A DNA stretch of 34,371 nucleotides from a virus, in the IMG/VR virus record IMGVR_UViG_3300033155_001697, positions 1 to 34,371 of that record. One strand, written 5' to 3'. The notes under the pieces are model-generated. The model had not been told where the DNA came from. It ran no database searches and saw only the letters and a list, made by a program, of their open reading frames with translations. Below are positions 30,303-34,371 of this stretch, one piece after another (position 1 is the first letter of the stretch; each line of letters starts with the position of its first letter). The translations under genes were made by a program, and so were the position numbers.

Positions 30303-33300
30303 TCGAAGGCAGCCACGCTCCGTCAGCTAGTGCCTGGCGGAGCGCGGTCAGGCCCCCCTCCGAGTAGATCCGCCGCATGTTCCTGAGGTCCTTCCGGTCG
30401 AGCGTGCCGTCCTCGATCGCGCGGTCGGATGCCTCGTCCATGTGCTGCTTGACTCGAGCTCGAGATTCGGGGCTCTCGTCGAGTAGCTCGAGCACCTTGG
30501 GCGCCTCGGGTCCGTCGAGCTCCTTGAACATCGCCCGCAACTGATCACCCGAGCCCTCTTCGCTCCAGTCGTAGGCGGTCCTGACCGAGTCCGTGCGAGA
30601 CGGGTACAAACCGCCCGGCTTCACAGGCACACCGGCCTCGGTCAGCGCACCGTGAACCTGCGGCAGGTCGCGTGTCAGCCCGCCTCGGGGTCCATCGGTG
30701 CGGGTGACCACCGTCGAGGTTCCGCGATTCGACACAAAGGAGGCGTCTCCGGTGAAGCCGAACTCCTCGCCGATTCGAATCACTTCCTGCAGTTGCTCGG
30801 GCGACAGCGTCTCGCCGTGCTCGATCGTGAACCCGGTCGCCTGGCCGACGGTTGCACCTGCACCGCCGCGCTCGGTTCCCACCGGGATGTCCTTGTAGGC
30901 CTGCGTCGAGTAGGCGAGGCCCTCGTCGGAGCCCGACATCAATCCGCGGAATGCTTCGACCTTCCCCATCGCAGCCAGGTCCGTCTCGCCGACCTGCTTG
31001 CCGCTCTTCGAGGGTGAACCCGTCTTGCTGAACTTGCCCGTCGGGACGCCGGTCACGGTCACCTGCGGACGGGCGACTCGAGATGCGCCGGCGCCGGCTT
31101 CGATCGTCGGGTCCTGGTAGAAGTCGATCGCGTCGTAGAGGATGTCGCGCCCCTCGTCGTCCGCCCAGCTTGTCTTCGAGGAGTGCTCCGCGTAGCCGCG
31201 GTGCCAGTCGGCGAAGGACGAGTAGTCCGCCATCGCCTCGTCGAAGGCCTCGTCGAACCCAATGTTGCGCTGCCGCATCAGGCCTTCGGCCTTGACCACC
31301 GTCCAGATCGTCTCCTGGATGTCTTCGACCGCCCAGTCGGCGCGCCCGCCATGCGAGGCTTGCTGCGCTCGCTCCATCGCCAGGAGCATCTCCGCGTCGA
31401 TGAACCGGTGCTGCGTCGGGGTCGCGTTCTTCGCCGACTTCATGGGATAGCCGAGCCCCTCCATCATCTGCCGGTCTGTGACCGGATGTGTCATACCCCT
31501 GGACCAGGGCTGCAGCGTCTGAGCGAACGGGCCCGTCTTCAGCGACAGCGGCCCGACCGGATCGTTCTGCATCTGCTCCCACTGCCGGCCGGTGTGAAGG
31601 ATCCCGTCGGGAGGCGTGCCACCGACTGCTCGAGCGTTGTGCCCTTCGATCGCCCAGGCGTAGTTGGCTTGCGGCGGTGCATCGGCGCTCATAAGCGAGA
31701 TCTCGCGTGCGAACCTCGACTGCGCATCGCGGCCCTTCGCCAGTGCACCAATCGTCTCGCGGCTCTCGGGATACCAGGCCGGCTGCTTGCCTCGAGCTCG
31801 CAGCGCCTCGAGTCCGCGCTTGAAGTAGTCGTCGGCGTTGTCGCGGAATGCCTGCAGGCCTTCGCGCCCGACCATCTCCGTCGGTGCGCCGACGAACTTC
31901 GTCTTCGCTTTGTCTGCGTATTTCAAGTGGTTCCCGCTGCGCGCCCACGCCAGCGCTTCTTCGACGGAGTCGGTCTCGCGAGCCGGAAGGCTGTCGCTCA
32001 TGTTAGTCGGTGCGGGATGCAGCGCAGAGGGCTCGAACGGTTGCGCCAGGTCGTGCGCGCGTCCGTCGAGTGACTGCTCGAGACCCAGCCGCTGCTGCCG
32101 CTGCATCTCGGCCTCGGTCATCTCCGACCCGGTGCCTACTGACTCTTGCCGGCCGTATCTCGAGCGGTTGCGGCTTGCGAGGTGGACGAGCTCGCCGGCG
32201 TCGCCGATGTCGTAGCCGGCCGCTTCCAGAAGAGACTCAGCCAGGCCGTCGCCACCGTCGCCGGGGCGTGTCAGGCTTGCGACCGCATCGGCCAGGTGAT
32301 CTTCGTCAGCGCTGCTCAGTCGGATACTGCCCTCGCGGGTGCTTTGCCTGACTTCGTCGACCAGGCGCGCGATGTCGTCGAACTCGCCTTCGAGCAGTCC
32401 CCATGTCTGCGGGGGAGCAACGCCGTCACGCTCGATCCCAAGCTGGTCGCGCGGGTACGGGTTGGCACTCTGACCTCGGCTCCACACGACGACGCCGTTG
32501 TCGTTCACGTGATAGCCAGCAATCGAGATCAGGTTCTCCGCAGACTCGGTTGCGCCGCCCTCGATCAGGTCGTTGTAGTTCCTGCGCAGGGTATTGAGCT
32601 CGCGCTGGGGCAGCTGCGCCAGGCCGCGAGAGGTGCGCACCTCGAGTGCGTCCAGGAGCTCGATGAACTCATCGGTGCTGCCTTCGACATTTGCCCACGG
32701 AAGCTGCGAGCCCAGTGACGGGCTGCTCAGGTGGTGAGAACCGTCGGGCAATTCGTCGAGACGATGGAGCGACTGCTGGTCGTCGGAGATCCGATACCCG
32801 TGCCGCTCGGCCATTGAGACCGCGTCTTCGACCTCGCCCAGCTCGAGCAGGTCGGAGATCTGGTCGGCCACGGTCTGGTCAATCTCGCCTGCGGCCTGGC
32901 CGGGCTCTTCCGGAGTGGCCAGCCGCGACAGTCGCGCGTCGACCGTGGCGTCATCGAGCCCCATGTGCGTCCCGATCCCTCGAGCGGCGGCGATGTCGCC
33001 CTGGTCGGCGACGGCTTCGAACAGGTCCTGCAGGTCGGAAGCCTCGAGGTTGGCGAGAGGTCCGCCGGCGGCGCGCTCGGCTGCCTCGGTGCGCAGCAGC
33101 GCCCGGCGCTCGAGGATGCCCATGTCGTCCCAGCTCGGGATGTGCGCGCCGGTGTCCTCATCGGCCATCGCCCGGTCGCGCGCCATCGAGTCGGGCTCTG
33201 CGCCCTGGGCCGGCTCTCCCATTTCGTGGAGGTAGCCGTCGTCGTCTGCGTAAAAGCCGCGGTCCCTCAGGTAGCGGTCGGCCGCGAGAGGCTCCCCTGT

Positions 33301-34371
33301 TTCGCGCAGCCGGTCGTACTCTGCGACGATCTCCGACCGCTCTCTGGTAGCAGCCTCTCGAGCGGTCTGGAAGTTTGACTCGAGGGCTCTTCCTGTGCGG
33401 CTTGCCGTTGCACGCAGCAGGCTTGATTCGCGCGCCGTTCGCTGCATCGCGGGTGATACCGCGCCCTGCTCGTCGAGCCAGCTTTGCGTGTCGGGGTGGC
33501 GGTTGGCCGGCGCCTCGCCTTGCGGCGGATCGACCTCGTCCATCAGCCGCTGCGCTTCTCGAGCGTGCGCTTCGGGATCGGTCACGCCCAGGTCGTCGAG
33601 GTCCTCGGGGCGGAGACCTTGTCGAGGGATCAGCGCCGGCCGGTCGCCCTGGATCACGAGCTCGTAGCCGAGCTCCGTCGCCCGGTCGATGGCGCGCTGC
33701 AGCTCGTTGGCTTCGATCAGCGCGTGCACTTCTCGAGCAGCGGCCTGCGCACGCTCGCTGAACCTGCCGGTCCCGGCGATCGCATCGTTTCCCGAGGCTC
33801 TCTCGTCCCGTTGCCGCATGCGCTGCAGCTCAGCGAGATTTTCCGCCGACTCATCGGGGATGCCTCGAGCCATAACGCGGCCTTGCGTGCTGATGTCGAA
33901 GTCGTACTGCTGCGCCAGCGCGTAGGCGTCGTCGAAGTCGCCGTTCTCCAGGTGCTCGGTGACGCGGGTCTCGACGGCATCGAGGTCGGTGCTCCGCTGC
34001 GCATCGTAGAGGCTGTCGTCGATGCCGCGATTCTCCTGCAGGTATGCGCGGTGCGACTGCATCCAGTTGTCGGCCCAGGTCGGCCCTTCGCTCGCTCCCC
34101 GCAGATCGGGCCCGAGCAGTCGGTTGGTCAGCGAGCTGGTGCGCCACTCGGTGTTCGCGCGCCAGGCGTCCTCGGTGAACTGGTCGCGGATGCTGTCGTC
34201 GACTCGGTCGGCGAAGTCGTCGGCGGCTTGCTGCAGAGTCGCCGCCCCTCGGTTGTTCCCGCTCTGCAGGAACTCTTCGGCCACGTCGCGCGCTTCGAAT
34301 GCCACGTTGCTTCCGTGCTCGAGCTCGTCCATCTGGTTCAGGATGTCGAGCGCGAACTCGGCGTCTTCGTC
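30247..34371 (-). CDS. Giant repeat-bearing phage protein (3' part)
   Basis: At least 1374 residues are visible and the frame stays open at the right edge, so the N-terminus is missing. Counting from the Met at 34332, residues about 130-720 carry at least six degenerate repeats of the form (x)DA..LA...GY.I.D.G...: for example DDAYALAQQYDFDISTQG, RAIDRATELGYELVIQG, VEDAVSMAERHGYRISDD, ENLISIAGYHVNDNG, ESLLEAAGYDIGDAGELV. Residues 850-1010 hold YPESRETIGALAKG, REISLMSADAPPQANYAW, KTGPFAQTL and AVEDIQETIW, which resembles a domain found in other phage megaproteins. The last 350 residues are mixed, with a hydrophobic end (ITLPLLLWAMGG). It may be an internal virion or ejected protein. It is unlike tail fibre sequence: few Cys, highly acidic and helical. 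Confidence 0.7.
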   Translation of the reverse strand, partial: DEDAEFALDILNQMDELEHGSNVAFEARDVAEEFLQSGNNRGAATLQQAADDFADRVDDSIRDQFTEDAWRANTEWRTSSLTNRLLGPDLRGASEGPTWADNWMQSHRAYLQENRGIDDSLYDAQRSTDLDAVETRVTEHLENGDFDDAYALAQQYDFDISTQGRVMARGIPDESAENLAELQRMRQRDERASGNDAIAGTGRFSERAQAAAREVHALIEANELQRAIDRATELGYELVIQGDRPALIPRQGLRPEDLDDLGVTDPEAHAREAQRLMDEVDPPQGEAPANRHPDTQSWLDEQGAVSPAMQRTARESSLLRATASRTGRALESNFQTAREAATRERSEIVAEYDRLRETGEPLAADRYLRDRGFYADDDGYLHEMGEPAQGAEPDSMARDRAMADEDTGAHIPSWDDMGILERRALLRTEAAERAAGGPLANLEASDLQDLFEAVADQGDIAAARGIGTHMGLDDATVDARLSRLATPEEPGQAAGEIDQTVADQISDLLELGEVEDAVSMAERHGYRISDDQQSLHRLDELPDGSHHLSSPSLGSQLPWANVEGSTDEFIELLDALEVRTSRGLAQLPQRELNTLRRNYNDLIEGGATESAENLISIAGYHVNDNGVVVWSRGQSANPYPRDQLGIERDGVAPPQTWGLLEGEFDDIARLVDEVRQSTREGSIRLSSADEDHLADAVASLTRPGDGGDGLAESLLEAAGYDIGDAGELVHLASRNRSRYGRQESVGTGSEMTEAEMQRQQRLGLEQSLDGRAHDLAQPFEPSALHPAPTNMSDSLPARETDSVEEALAWARSGNHLKYADKAKTKFVGAPTEMVGREGLQAFRDNADDYFKRGLEALRARGKQPAWYPESRETIGALAKGRDAQSRFAREISLMSADAPPQANYAWAIEGHNARAVGGTPPDGILHTGRQWEQMQNDPVGPLSLKTGPFAQTLQPWSRGMTHPVTDRQMMEGLGYPMKSAKNATPTQHRFIDAEMLLAMERAQQASHGGRADWAVEDIQETIWTVVKAEGLMRQRNIGFDEAFDEAMADYSSFADWHRGYAEHSSKTSWADDEGRDILYDAIDFYQDPTIEAGAGASRVARPQVTVTGVPTGKFSKTGSPSKSGKQVGETDLAAMGKVEAFRGLMSGSDEGLAYSTQAYKDIPVGTERGGAGATVGQATGFTIEHGETLSPEQLQEVIRIGEEFGFTGDASFVSNRGTSTVVTRTDGPRGGLTRDLPQVHGALTEAGVPVKPGGLYPSRTDSVRTAYDWSEEGSGDQLRAMFKELDGPEAPKVLELLDESPESRARVKQHMDEASDRAIEDGTLDRKDLRNMRRIYSEGGLTALRQALADGAWLPSITLPLLLWAMGGEAQDET

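Noticed and set aside
1-34371. Circular or terminally redundant genome.
   Set aside because: The two ends share no visible overlap, and both end inside open frames; circularity cannot be supported.

Overview
The window is a stretch of a tailed double-stranded DNA phage genome (phage contig or prophage; the ends are not resolved). It is GC-rich and very tightly packed: most neighbouring genes overlap by one to four bases (TGATG, ATGA, GTGA or TAATG junctions). The head-and-neck genes are of the podovirus type related to Escherichia phage SU10: a large portal, a scaffold, an SU10-like major capsid protein, a short-tail adaptor and a gp10-like stabilisation protein. No tape measure, tail sheath or tail tube gene is seen. 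A lipoprotein/inner-membrane spanin-like pair, Sec signal peptides and an M15 endolysin point to a Gram-negative host. No integrase, tRNA, CRISPR array or insertion sequence was recognised.

Layout. (1) Positions 1-3016, minus strand: a small XRE regulator, a GIY-YIG-like protein, a winged-helix replication-initiator-like gene, a helicase-loader-like gene, a VRR-NUC-like nuclease and two small genes running off the left edge. Two of these genes are disturbed by short repeats: a dinucleotide run and a 31-bp tandem duplication. (2) Positions 3017-3136: a divergent control region with a good sigma70-type promoter pointing right. (3) Positions 3137-6627, plus strand: an early module of three small proteins (two with Cys-pair motifs), then a YqaJ-type exonuclease and a RecT annealing protein with an added C-terminal zinc ribbon, then an exported protein and a membrane protein. 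(4) Positions 6624-30068, minus strand: the late block. Read in the direction of transcription (right to left) it runs terminase, portal, histone-H1-like basic protein, small helical protein, scaffold, capsid, two paralogous small head proteins, neck proteins, gp10-like protein, GNAT-like protein, three putative internal or ejection proteins, tail-collar protein, a 1404-residue fibre-like protein, a Pro/Thr-rich protein, a small secreted protein and the lysis cassette. (5) Positions 30126-30302: a lone plus-strand gene. (6) Positions 30247-34371, minus strand: the 3' part of a giant gene whose protein carries at least six copies of a short degenerate repeat; it runs off the right edge.

Working together: the left module would start DNA replication, the YqaJ/RecT pair would recombine or anneal phage DNA, the right-hand late block would build the capsid and short tail and package DNA, and the lysis cassette would release virions. 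The most unusual points are: three consecutive genes at the fibre end of the late block that all begin with Sec-type signal peptides, two of them with many cysteines; a histone-like protein directly after the portal gene; the repeat-bearing megaprotein; strong over-representation of the palindrome CTCGAG; and two frame-disrupting microrepeats in the replication side of the map. All functional calls come from reading the sequence alone; no database search was run.
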